Source of the DNA: Azospirillum sp. B510 | GTDB taxonomy: Bacteria > Pseudomonadota > Alphaproteobacteria > Azospirillales > Azospirillaceae | Direction of reading: 5' to 3' | NCBI RefSeq assembly: GCF_000010725.1 | Contig: NC_013855.1 | Location: 691,501-755,500 of the forward strand | Length of the DNA stretch: 64,000 nt | In this document: positions 1 through 7,819 of the stretch, one piece after another | How the letters are laid out: the number at the start of each line of letters is the position of its first letter | Numbering within the stretch: the stretch's first letter is position 1 | Notes under the pieces: model-generated | What the model saw: only the letters and a program-made list of their open reading frames with translations | Database searches by the model: none | What the model was told of the DNA's origin: nothing | Translations under genes and position numbers: made by a program

Positions 1-1625
1 GGAACGAACTCGCCGTTGCGGGTGATCTGGTCGATCATCTGGGTGGAGATGAAATCCGTGTAGCGGTCCTCCGCCAGCCTTGGCGCACCGGCCAGAACGC
101 CATAGCCGTCGCCGCCCGACGCCAGGAAACTGCTGGTCGCCAGACGGTAGTGGGTGGACAGGCCCACCGGCTTGCCGCCGACCGACAGGCTGCGCAGCCG
201 CTGTCCCGGTGGACGGGTCAGATCGATCTCCGCGCGGGCGTTGGACAGGTGGGGGAAGCGGCCCTGCAACTGTTCGACCGCCGAAACGCCGCTCTCCACC
301 GCGTCCCAAAGCTGCTGTCCGGTGACGTCCAGCACGACGCCGACATCGTGGAAGGGCAATTCCGCGTAGATGTCGCGCCGGGTCAGCAGGGCGCCGGCCG
401 GGTATTGACGGTCGCCGCGGATGCCGCCGCCGTTGAACAGCGCCACATCGCCGTCAAGCGTCTCGCGCAGCGTGTCGACCACGGCGTTTGCGAAGGCGTT
501 CTCGCCCGTCCGCAACGTCTCCTTGCGGGTGTCGAGTGGCGCGGTGAGACGTCCCACCTCCATCCGCAGCATGGTGTCGAGCCGAGCCGCATAGGTCTTG
601 GCCATGATGAGCATCGCCGGATCGGGCGCCACCGTCGCGGTGTCGATCAGGCGGGGCGCCGGGCTCCAGCTCACGACCGGCTTGCCGTCCGGCCCGGTCC
701 TGCGCTCCACCGTCAGATCCAGCGCCAGCACCCAGGCGGCCTGCGGTCCCACGGTGGCCGACAGGAACTTGCCGTCGTAATCGACGCCGAAAGGGCGGTT
801 GCGGTCCTGATACAGCACGATGTCGGCCGGACGGGCGGCCAGCACGCTGCGGTGGGTGTCGCCGGCATAGCCGGTCATCGCCACGACCAGATCCACGCCA
901 CCCGCCCGCAACGCCGCGGCCTTGGCGGACAGAGCCCGTACGGGATCGCGGAATTCCGTGCGCTGGGCGCGGGTGGTTTCCCGCGTCAGCACCGGCGTCG
1001 CCGCCATCACGCCGATGCGCAGCGGCCCGGCGGTCAGCACCACCGCCTCCTCCAGCCCGTCCGGCGTGCGGCCGGTGGAGCGGTCGACGGAGTTGGTGGT
1101 GACGATGGGAAAGCCGGCCTCGAAGGCGCGGGTGCTCAGCCGGTCATCGCCATGGTGGAACTCGCGGTTCAGCGCGGCCATCGCGTCGATGGTCATGCCG
1201 TTCAGCAGATCGATGATGTGCGCGCCCTGGTCGTAGAAGGCGAGGACCGAGGGAGCCAGCGTCTGGCCACCATGCAGGACCAGAACATTGGTGTGGGCGG
1301 ACCGTTCCTGGCGGATGGCGCCGGCCAGCCGGCCCATGCCGCCGCGACCGGCGGTCTCGTCCAGATCGGTCGTGCCCTGGGTGTAGAGGATCGTCAGATG
1401 GACCGGTCCGGTGTCCGCTACGCCAGCCGTCGCGCCGTCCGCCGAGGCTTTCGCGGGCGGTGCGTCAGGCTGCTGCCCACGCGCGGGAAGCAGCCCCGCC
1501 GCAAGGGTCAGGAGGACGCCCAGCGCGAAGCCGAGCGTCCGCGACACGGTCCGGGGCGAGAAGACCCTGCCGACCCGGGGTCGCACCCAGCCAGCGGCGC
1601 CGATTGAAGTCCCGATGTTGTCCAT
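1..1625 (-). CDS. 5'-nucleotidase/UshA-family periplasmic protein, probable pseudoenzyme (3' end outside window)
   Basis: Open on the minus strand from an ATG at 1625 to the left edge, so the C-terminus is missing. An N-terminal hydrophobic stretch (LGFALGVLLTLAAGLLPARG, about residues 31-50) suggests export. The C-terminal 5'-nucleotidase substrate domain is clear: ALFNGGGIRGD matches the NGGGIR signature and SGGDGYGVL the later GGDGY loop. The N-terminal metallophosphatase domain is recognisable by overall pattern, but its metal ligands look replaced. The usual HTND-H block reads LYTQGTTDLDE, the GD-S block reads LHGGQTLAPS, NHEFD reads NREFHHGDD, and the GGH block reads VLYQDRNRP. Family members hydrolyse nucleotides or UDP-sugars in the periplasm with two metal ions. 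From these substitutions I infer a binding or otherwise non-hydrolytic role. Family assignment is firm; loss of catalysis is inference. Confidence 0.8.
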   Translation of the reverse strand, partial: MDNIGTSIGAAGWVRPRVGRVFSPRTVSRTLGFALGVLLTLAAGLLPARGQQPDAPPAKASADGATAGVADTGPVHLTILYTQGTTDLDETAGRGGMGRLAGAIRQERSAHTNVLVLHGGQTLAPSVLAFYDQGAHIIDLLNGMTIDAMAALNREFHHGDDRLSTRAFEAGFPIVTTNSVDRSTGRTPDGLEEAVVLTAGPLRIGVMAATPVLTRETTRAQRTEFRDPVRALSAKAAALRAGGVDLVVAMTGYAGDTHRSVLAARPADIVLYQDRNRPFGVDYDGKFLSATVGPQAAWVLALDLTVERRTGPDGKPVVSWSPAPRLIDTATVAPDPAMLIMAKTYAARLDTMLRMEVGRLTAPLDTRKETLRTGENAFANAVVDTLRETLDGDVALFNGGGIRGDRQYPAGALLTRRDIYAELPFHDVGVVLDVTGQQLWDAVESGVSAVEQLQGRFPHLSNARAEIDLTRPPGQRLRSLSVGGKPVGLSTHYRLATSSFLASGGDGYGVLAGAPRLAEDRYTDFISTQMIDQITRNGEFV

Positions 1626-1862
1626 AGTCCGGCGTCACCATTGCCCCCTCGCCGGATTATGCTCATTTCCGCGTCCGGGTTGAAGCGAAGCCGCGTTACC
1701 GCTTTGTCATATTGATGACCTGGGCCCTGGATCACGAGCTTTTTGCCCGTTCGTACGCATTGGAAATCCACAATGCGCCGATCGAACATAGAAAAATCGG
1801 GCGTGGACCGCGACAAAAGGTGGCGCCGGCCCGATGTTCGGAACCGGACCGGCGCGCAGGGA

Positions 1863-2570
1863 TCAGCGTTTGACCGTGTCGGCGGACTGGCCGAACAGGA
1901 TTTTCTTGCTGTCCTCAGTCACCGTGGGCGTGCGGTTGGGGTTGATCTCTTGTCCCTTTTCATAGGCGCGCGCCACCGCGGGACGGTCCTTGATCGCGGT
2001 GAACCAGCGCTTCAGGTTCGGGAACTTGTCGAGATCCTGCTGCTGGCGCTCATGCGGGACGATCCAGGGATAGCTCGCCATGTCGGCGATCGACAGCTCG
2101 GCCCCGCCGAGGAACTCGTTGTCGGCGAGGCGCTTGTCCATCACGCCGTAGAGGCGCCCGGTCTCCTTGACGTAGCGCTCCATCGCATAGGGGATGCGTT
2201 CCGGCGCGTACTGGACGAAATGATGGTTCTGTCCGGCCATCGGGCCGAGACCGCCGACCTGCCAGAACAGCCATTCCAACACCGTCTTGCGGCCACGCAC
2301 GTCGGCGGGCAGGAACTTGCCGGTCTTCTCGGCCAGATAGACCAGGATGGCGCCGGATTCGAAGACGGTGATCGGCTCGCCGCCGTCGGCCGGGGCGTTG
2401 TCGATGATCGCCGGCATGCGGTTGTTGGGCGAGAAGGCGAGGAATTCCGGCTTGAACTGGTCGCCGGTGGAGATGTTCACCGGCTTGAAGCCGTAGTCCA
2501 GCCCGGCCTCCTCCAGAAAGATCGTGATCTTGTGGCCGTTCGGCGTCGGCCAGAAATAGAGGTCGATCAT
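1863..2570 (-). CDS. Glutathione S-transferase, YfcG/YghU (Nu-class)-like
   Basis: 235 residues, the usual length for this class. The N-terminal thioredoxin-like domain opens with IDLYFWPTPNGHKITIFLEE and contains the cis-Pro loop NNRMPAIID followed by the glutathione-binding ESGAIL segment. The helical C-terminal domain follows (GGLGPMAGQNHHF, typical of Nu-class GST/disulfide-bond reductases). These enzymes use GSH or GSSG to reduce disulfides or peroxides in the cytosol. GGAGGG about 8 bases upstream of the ATG supports this start. It is transcribed alone, divergently from the thioesterase pair at 2798. The exact substrate cannot be told. Confidence 0.88.
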   Translation of the reverse strand: MIDLYFWPTPNGHKITIFLEEAGLDYGFKPVNISTGDQFKPEFLAFSPNNRMPAIIDNAPADGGEPITVFESGAILVYLAEKTGKFLPADVRGRKTVLEWLFWQVGGLGPMAGQNHHFVQYAPERIPYAMERYVKETGRLYGVMDKRLADNEFLGGAELSIADMASYPWIVPHERQQQDLDKFPNLKRWFTAIKDRPAVARAYEKGQEINPNRTPTVTEDSKKILFGQSADTVKR

Positions 2571-2797
2571 CCCAAACCCTCCAGTGATTTTCCGGCCCCG
2601 GATCGGTCGGCCGGCGATTTCCCCGAAAAGGTATCCGCTTCGTCCCGGCTGGCAAGCCCGCGCGGACGCGCGGCTGCCCTTCGATCCGTGGTGCGCCCAG
2701 GCGGCGACGCCCCGCTGGCGTTGAAGGCCGGACCGGTTTCGGCGTTCGGTGGTAGTCTGTCCACGAAAACAGGCAGGAACAAGAAAGGCATCACCGG

Positions 2798-3229
2798 ATG
2801 AACGATCTGCTGAAGGGGGAACCGGAATCCGGCTTCCAGCGCCTGCTGGGCTATGCCCTGAGTCGCTGGGAGGAGGGCGGGGCGGAGTTCACCCTGGCCG
2901 TCGACGACCGCCATCTGAACCGGGCCGGTCTGGTGCATGGCGGGGTTCTGGTGACGCTTTTGGACACGGTTTCCGGATTCTCGGCAACATACTGTCCCTT
3001 TCCCGGCCGCGTGCGGCGGGTGATGACCCTGTCGCTGTCGACCAGCTTTCTGGGACAGGCGCGCGGCGGTACGCTGGTCGCCACCGGCCGGCTGCGGGGC
3101 GGCGGGCGCAAGATCGTCGGGGTGGCGGCGGAGATCCGCCATGCCGGCACCGGCGCCCTGATCGCCACGTCGGAGGGCATGTTCAAATATGAGCCGGGCA
3201 GCGAGAACCGGGAGGGGACCGAGCTATGA
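2798..3229 (+). CDS. PaaI-family hotdog thioesterase
   Basis: 143 residues with the single hotdog-fold pattern of PaaI/4HBT acyl-CoA thioesterases. The segment LNRAGLVHGGVLVTLLDTVSG carries the HGG turn and the catalytic acidic residue on the central helix. This is followed by a strand-rich half (VRRVMTLSLSTSFLGQARGG). Members hydrolyse aryl- or acyl-CoA thioesters in the cytosol and often rescue CoA from dead-end intermediates. Its stop overlaps the start of the enoyl-CoA hydratase by four bases (ATGA), so the two are translationally coupled and probably act on the same CoA pathway. Substrate is unassigned. Confidence 0.85.
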   Translation: MNDLLKGEPESGFQRLLGYALSRWEEGGAEFTLAVDDRHLNRAGLVHGGVLVTLLDTVSGFSATYCPFPGRVRRVMTLSLSTSFLGQARGGTLVATGRLRGGGRKIVGVAAEIRHAGTGALIATSEGMFKYEPGSENREGTEL

Positions 3230-4011
3230 ATGGACAATTGACCGTCACGCGCCAGGGCCGCGTGATGGTGCTGACGATGGACGACGCGGCCACCAGGAAC
3301 GCGCTGGGGCCGGAGATGATGGACGCCGGCCGCGACGCGCTGGTCCAGGCGGCGGCGGATCCGGGGGTGGGCGCCGTCGTCCTGACCGGAGCCAACGGCA
3401 CCTTCTGTTCCGGCGGCAATCTGGGCCGGCTGGTCGCCAACGCCAAGACCGATCCGGATGCCACCCGCATACTGCTCGAGCGCTTCCATGGCTGGATCCG
3501 CGCCATGCGCGCCTGTCCGAAGCCGGTGATCGCCGCGGTGGAGGGCGCCGCCGCCGGGGCGGGCTTCTCGGTTGCGCTCGGCTGCGACCTGATCGTCGCG
3601 GCGGAGGACGCGACGTTCCTGCTCGCCTATGTGAAGGTCGGGCTCAATCCGGATGGCGGCGCCACCGCCTTCCTCGCCCGCGCCGCGACGCCCCAGCTGG
3701 CGGCCGAGATCATGTTCGAAGGCGGCAGGATCGGCGCCGCCCGGCTGGCCCAGCTCGCCATCGTCAACCGGGTGGTGGCGCCCGGCGCCAGCCTGGCCGA
3801 AGCGCTCGCCTGGGCCGAGCGGCTGGCCGAAGGGCCGACGCTCGCCATCGGCCGGGCCAAGCGCCTGATCGAGAGCGGGTTCGGTGCGGCCGACGCGCAG
3901 CTCGACCGCGAGGCCGCCTTCTTCGTCGAGGCGCTGCATGGGGCCGAGGCGGCGGAGGGCATCGCCGCCTTCTTCGAGAAGCGGCCGCCCAGCTATCCGC
4001 GCGCCGGCTGA
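3226..4011 (+). CDS. Enoyl-CoA hydratase/isomerase family protein, PaaG-like
   Basis: 261 residues, standard crotonase length. The oxyanion-hole segments are GTFCSGGNLG (about residues 61-70) and VEGAAAGAGFSVALGCDL (about 105-122). The active-site loop reads VGLNPDGGATAFLAR: the second catalytic Glu of true hydratases is replaced and an Asp follows the Pro, as in PaaG-type isomerases (GL-PD-G). This favours isomerisation or ring-type chemistry over simple hydration. It is co-transcribed with, and overlaps by four bases, the PaaI-like thioesterase upstream. No other phenylacetate genes are visible, so a fatty-acid or aromatic-CoA role is only inferred. Confidence 0.85.
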   Translation: MNGQLTVTRQGRVMVLTMDDAATRNALGPEMMDAGRDALVQAAADPGVGAVVLTGANGTFCSGGNLGRLVANAKTDPDATRILLERFHGWIRAMRACPKPVIAAVEGAAAGAGFSVALGCDLIVAAEDATFLLAYVKVGLNPDGGATAFLARAATPQLAAEIMFEGGRIGAARLAQLAIVNRVVAPGASLAEALAWAERLAEGPTLAIGRAKRLIESGFGAADAQLDREAAFFVEALHGAEAAEGIAAFFEKRPPSYPRAG

Positions 4012-4024
4012 CGACAGCCCGCCG

Positions 4025-4243
4025 TCAGGCGAGCAATGACAGGGTTGGATCGGGCGGGGTCGGGGCGGCGCTCTCCAGGGCGCGGGCGACATCGGACGGC
4101 GCCCCCGGCACCCGCAGCGGCTCCGTCCGTCCGGTGACATGGATGTCGGTGCCGCCCTCGGCGGTCCCGCGCAGATAGACGACGGCGATGGGGTTCACCA
4201 GAACGGTATGCCCCGATATCTCGGTCAGTTCGACAAATGCCAT
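4025..4243 (-). CDS. Small conserved-looking protein, weakly FlbD-like
   Basis: 72 residues with a strong ribosome binding site (AGGAAGGAAAGC directly before the ATG), which is the main reason to accept it. The first 55 residues predict a compact beta-rich domain: VELTEISGHTVLVNP, then YLRGT, then TDIHVTGRTEPLRVPG and a short helix. The spacing resembles the FlbD/SwrD small proteins (LT..G....VNP..I), but the similarity is weak and no flagellar genes are near. It is convergent with the hydratase at 4011. No function is proposed beyond that resemblance. Confidence 0.55.
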   Translation of the reverse strand: MAFVELTEISGHTVLVNPIAVVYLRGTAEGGTDIHVTGRTEPLRVPGAPSDVARALESAAPTPPDPTLSLLA

Positions 4244-4471
4244 GCTTTCCTTCCTCTCACGCGTGCGGGTGCAACGCGTGGCGTCGGCGTATGTTTCCTA
4301 CCAGGGCGCTCAACGAGGCCGCATGGCCGGAAGGGGGTACCCCTTCGACCTCTTGAACGGGAAGGAACCGCGACAAACATGGGCGGTTCAGTGGGTCGAA
4401 GCCGATCGCGCTTCGAAAACCGGATGGGGCGGGCTATAAGCCCGCTCCGTCAACCAAGGGAGCATGCCGTC

Positions 4472-4918
4472 TTGAAGTTGCTTGTCGTCGAGGACGATCC
4501 GCTGATCGGTCCGGCCGTCAAGGCTGTTCTGGAGAATGCGGGCTACACCGTGGTCGGACCGTTGCGCGACGCCGTCAAGGCCGCGCGGGTCGGCGCCCGC
4601 GAGTGTCCCGACCTGGCGCTGGTCGATGTCAATCTCGCCGGAGGGGAGAACGGCCTCGTGCTGGCCCGGCGCCTGTGGGAGGAGAATGGCGTTCCGTCGC
4701 TGCTGATGACCGGCTTCGATCACCATGCGGCGGAGGCCCGCAGCTTCGCCATGGGCCTGCTGCGCAAGCCGGTGATGCCCGACGCGCTGGTCCAGGCCAT
4801 CGGCACCGCCGGGGAGATCCTAGGCGGCCTGCGGCCATCCTCCAAGCCGGATGCGCTGGAACTCTTCCAGGGCTCCGCCGCGTTCGCCGCCGGCCTGCCG
4901 AGGGCCCGCTCGGCCTGA
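4472..4918 (+). CDS. Single-domain CheY-like response regulator
   Basis: Start chosen at TTG 4472 because AAGGGAG lies 11 bases upstream (4455-4461) and the protein then begins directly with the receiver domain (LKLLVVEDDPLIG). The product is 148 residues. The phospho-acceptor Asp lies in LALVDVNLAGG, the switch Thr in SLLMTGFD, and the conserved Lys in LLRKPVMPD. No output domain follows, only a short Ala/Pro-rich tail. The DVNL.GGENG form is typical of receivers paired with HWE or HisKA_2 kinases in alphaproteobacteria, but no kinase is adjacent. It is convergent with treY. Confidence 0.82.
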   Translation: MKLLVVEDDPLIGPAVKAVLENAGYTVVGPLRDAVKAARVGARECPDLALVDVNLAGGENGLVLARRLWEENGVPSLLMTGFDHHAAEARSFAMGLLRKPVMPDALVQAIGTAGEILGGLRPSSKPDALELFQGSAAFAAGLPRARSA

Positions 4919-5005
4919 TCGGCACGCGGACGGTCATAGCTTGACCACGGATAAGACAGAAAGGCGCGTGATCGCTCGCGCGCCTTCCTCCCGGCCTTCG
5001 ATCCC

Positions 5006-7786
5006 TCACCCCTCCCGCGTCAGCAGAGCAACCGGCAGGCCGGCGAACAGCGTCGCCGCCATCACCGCGTCGCCGCCCTCCACCTCCGCCCCGGTCAGGC
5101 GGTCGCGCCAGCGGGCGCCGCGCGGCAGCGCGATGGCGGTGTCGCCCCAATCCGGCGCCCCGCCCAGCCGGCCGGACAACCGCGGGACCGCCACCAGCAC
5201 GCAGCCCTCATCGGTCCGGCGGGCATAGGCGACCACATGGTCGGCATGGTCGCCGGTGGCTTCCAGCGGCAGATACTCGCCCGTCCTGAAGACCTCCGGC
5301 ATTTCCGCCCGCACCGCCAGCGCCTGCCGGGTCACCGCCAGTTTCACCGCGCCGTCGGTCCAGCGCTCCAGCAGGGCGGAAACGGCACCGCGCCCGACCA
5401 CCCCCTCGACCTCCTCCAGCAGCCCGCGGCGGGCGTCATAATCCACCGGCAGGCGGTTGTCGGGATCGACGAGGCTGAGATTCCACAGCTCGCAGCCCTG
5501 ATAGATGTCGGGGACGCCGGGGCTGGTCAGCTTCAGCAGGGTCTGGGACAGCCCATTCACCATGCCGATGCGCGCCAGCGCCGCCTGGAAGGGCAGGAAG
5601 GCCTCCAGGAAGGCGTTGCGCCGGGTCACGTCGAGCGCATCGTGGACGAAGCTGACGACGGCTCCCTCATAAGCCTCGTTCGGAGCCGCCCAGGTCGAAT
5701 GGACCTTCGCCTCCCGCATCGACTTGGTCATGGCGCCGACGACGCGCTCGGCGAAGACGGTCATCGCTCCCTGGTCGATCCGGTCGGGCGAGGCGCCGGT
5801 CAGCTCCGCCGGCCAGGCGCCGAGCAGCAGCTGGTAGAACAGATACTCGTCATTGCGGTCGGGCGGGGCGGTGCCCTCGACATCGCCACGGCGGGCGCGC
5901 AAGAGCCGGCTCCAGGCCTGGATCTGCCGCTCCCACTCCTCCGCCATCTCCGACAGGGCGTAGAGGCGGGCGCGGGTATCCTCCCCGCGCTTGGTGTCGT
6001 GGGTGGTGCTGGCCAGCATGTTGCCCGGCCAGTTGCGGGCACGGTCCTGGTTGGCGCGGTGGAAGGCGGCGACGCTGACGCCGAAATGGTCGGGATGGCC
6101 GCCGACCTCGTTCAGCGCCACCAGCCGGTTGTAACGGTAGAAGGCGGTGTCCTCCAGCCCCTTGGCCATCACCGGCCCGCTGTATTGCTGGAACCGCATG
6201 GCGAAGCGGGTGACCTGCCGGTGGCTGTAGCCGCTCTTCGGCGCCGCCACCAGATCGGTGGTCAGCAGCCTTTGCAGGAAATCATAGACCGAGCCGTCCG
6301 GCCCCTGTTCCGCCCGCCGCGCCCGGGAGATCGCCCAATCGATGTCGCGGCGGTCCAGCTCGCTCGGCACGCCGCCATCGACATAGGTGCGGTAGACGGG
6401 GAAGCGGGCGATGGTCTCCTTCAGCGCCTGATGCAGGATATTGGCGGTGAAATCGGCGGTGGCGGGGTTGGAGCGGGCGATGCGCGCCGCCTTGCGCGAC
6501 AGCACGTTCAGTTCGCTCGCCATCTCGCCGTCCATGATGCGGATCTTGCACTGCCGCACCACCTCGTCGAAATCGTCGCGCCGGCCGATGAAATCGGCAT
6601 AGAGCCGGGTGAAAGCCCCCTCCGCGTCGGGATCGACGAACAGGCCGCCCATCAGGTTGGCGAACTCGTAGCCGGTGGTGCCGTCGATCGGCCAATCCTC
6701 GCGCAGCCGCTCATGGCGGGCGAGAATCTTCTCCACCACCAGATAGAAGGGCTTCGACGCCGCCTGGACCAGCCGGCGGCAATAGCCCTTGGGGTCGATC
6801 AGCCCGTCGACGTGGTCGATGCGGATGCCGTCGAGCGTGCCGTCCTCCACCATCCCCAGCACCATGCGGTGGGCGATGTCGAACAGCTCCGGCTCGTCCA
6901 TGCGCAGCCCGGCCAGCTCGTTGATGTTGAAGAACCGGCGGTAGTTGATGTCGTCGGCCGCCACCTTGAAATAGGCGACGCGCCAGTTCTGACGGCCGAT
7001 CAGCGCGTGCAGATGGCCCCAGCTCTCGATTTCCCCCTGATAGCCGCGGAAGACGGCGAGCCGCTGGGTGATCGCGTCGGCGATGTCGGGCCGGGCCGCC
7101 GCCAGTTCGGCCAGCTCGGCCTTCAGGTCGGAGGCGCGGCGAAGCTGGTGGGGACGGGCGTCGGCCAGGTGGGTGAAGGAGTCGGCGATCCGTTCGAGGT
7201 CGGGGTGGTCGGTGCCGAGGATGACGCCGTAATCCTGCGGCCGGACCGGCAGCTTGTGCGTGCCGTAGGCCCAGACCGCGAAACCGCCCGTCTCGGTGTC
7301 GAAGCGGAGCTCCAGCCCGCCCGACACCAGCACCGCGCCATACTGGTCGCCCAGGAAGGGCACCAGAACCTTGCCTTGGAGGTAGCGGTAATCGGAGTCC
7401 CATTCGACGTCGAAATACCCGGCATACGGGCTTTCCTCGCCCCATTCCAGGAGATTCAACCACCATTCATTGTCGGCGCCGCCCACCCCCATGTGATTGG
7501 GGACGAAGTCCAGGATCTGACCCAGCCCGTTGCGCTTCAGCGCCTCCACCAGATCACGGAACCCGTTCTGGTCGCCGACCTCCGGGTTCAGCTCATTGTG
7601 GTTGACGATGTCATAGCCGTGGGTGCTGCCCGGCCGCGCCTTCATGTAGGGGGAGGCGTAGAGATGGCTGACGCCCAGGCGGGCGATGTAATCGGCGATG
7701 GCGGCGGTCCGGTCGAAGCCGAACCCGCCATTCAGCTGGACCCGGTACGTCGCGCGAGGGATGGGCTTGCCGGCGGCGGGGGCCAT
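5006..7786 (-). CDS. treY: Malto-oligosyltrehalose synthase
   Basis: 926 residues, a typical TreY length. This GH13 enzyme isomerises the reducing-end alpha-1,4 bond of maltodextrins to alpha,alpha-1,1, giving maltooligosyltrehalose. Diagnostic segments: N-terminal TYRVQLNGGFGFDRTAAIADY, then LYASPYMKARPGSTHGYDIV, LDFVPNHMGV (region I), GIRIDHVDGLIDPKGY (region II with the nucleophile Asp), LVVEKILARHERLREDW (region III with the acid Glu) and STTHDTKRGEDTRARL (region IV). The ATG at 7786 has GAGGAGC upstream. It is the second gene of a minus-strand operon, 33 bases after the maltokinase-TreZ-MalQ fusion, so the TreY product passes directly to the TreZ domain encoded upstream. Confidence 0.95.
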   Translation of the reverse strand: MAPAAGKPIPRATYRVQLNGGFGFDRTAAIADYIARLGVSHLYASPYMKARPGSTHGYDIVNHNELNPEVGDQNGFRDLVEALKRNGLGQILDFVPNHMGVGGADNEWWLNLLEWGEESPYAGYFDVEWDSDYRYLQGKVLVPFLGDQYGAVLVSGGLELRFDTETGGFAVWAYGTHKLPVRPQDYGVILGTDHPDLERIADSFTHLADARPHQLRRASDLKAELAELAAARPDIADAITQRLAVFRGYQGEIESWGHLHALIGRQNWRVAYFKVAADDINYRRFFNINELAGLRMDEPELFDIAHRMVLGMVEDGTLDGIRIDHVDGLIDPKGYCRRLVQAASKPFYLVVEKILARHERLREDWPIDGTTGYEFANLMGGLFVDPDAEGAFTRLYADFIGRRDDFDEVVRQCKIRIMDGEMASELNVLSRKAARIARSNPATADFTANILHQALKETIARFPVYRTYVDGGVPSELDRRDIDWAISRARRAEQGPDGSVYDFLQRLLTTDLVAAPKSGYSHRQVTRFAMRFQQYSGPVMAKGLEDTAFYRYNRLVALNEVGGHPDHFGVSVAAFHRANQDRARNWPGNMLASTTHDTKRGEDTRARLYALSEMAEEWERQIQAWSRLLRARRGDVEGTAPPDRNDEYLFYQLLLGAWPAELTGASPDRIDQGAMTVFAERVVGAMTKSMREAKVHSTWAAPNEAYEGAVVSFVHDALDVTRRNAFLEAFLPFQAALARIGMVNGLSQTLLKLTSPGVPDIYQGCELWNLSLVDPDNRLPVDYDARRGLLEEVEGVVGRGAVSALLERWTDGAVKLAVTRQALAVRAEMPEVFRTGEYLPLEATGDHADHVVAYARRTDEGCVLVAVPRLSGRLGGAPDWGDTAIALPRGARWRDRLTGAEVEGGDAVMAATLFAGLPVALLTREG

Positions 7787-7819
7787 GGGTGCGTGCTCCT
7801 CGGAAGGGGGGACGTGGAA

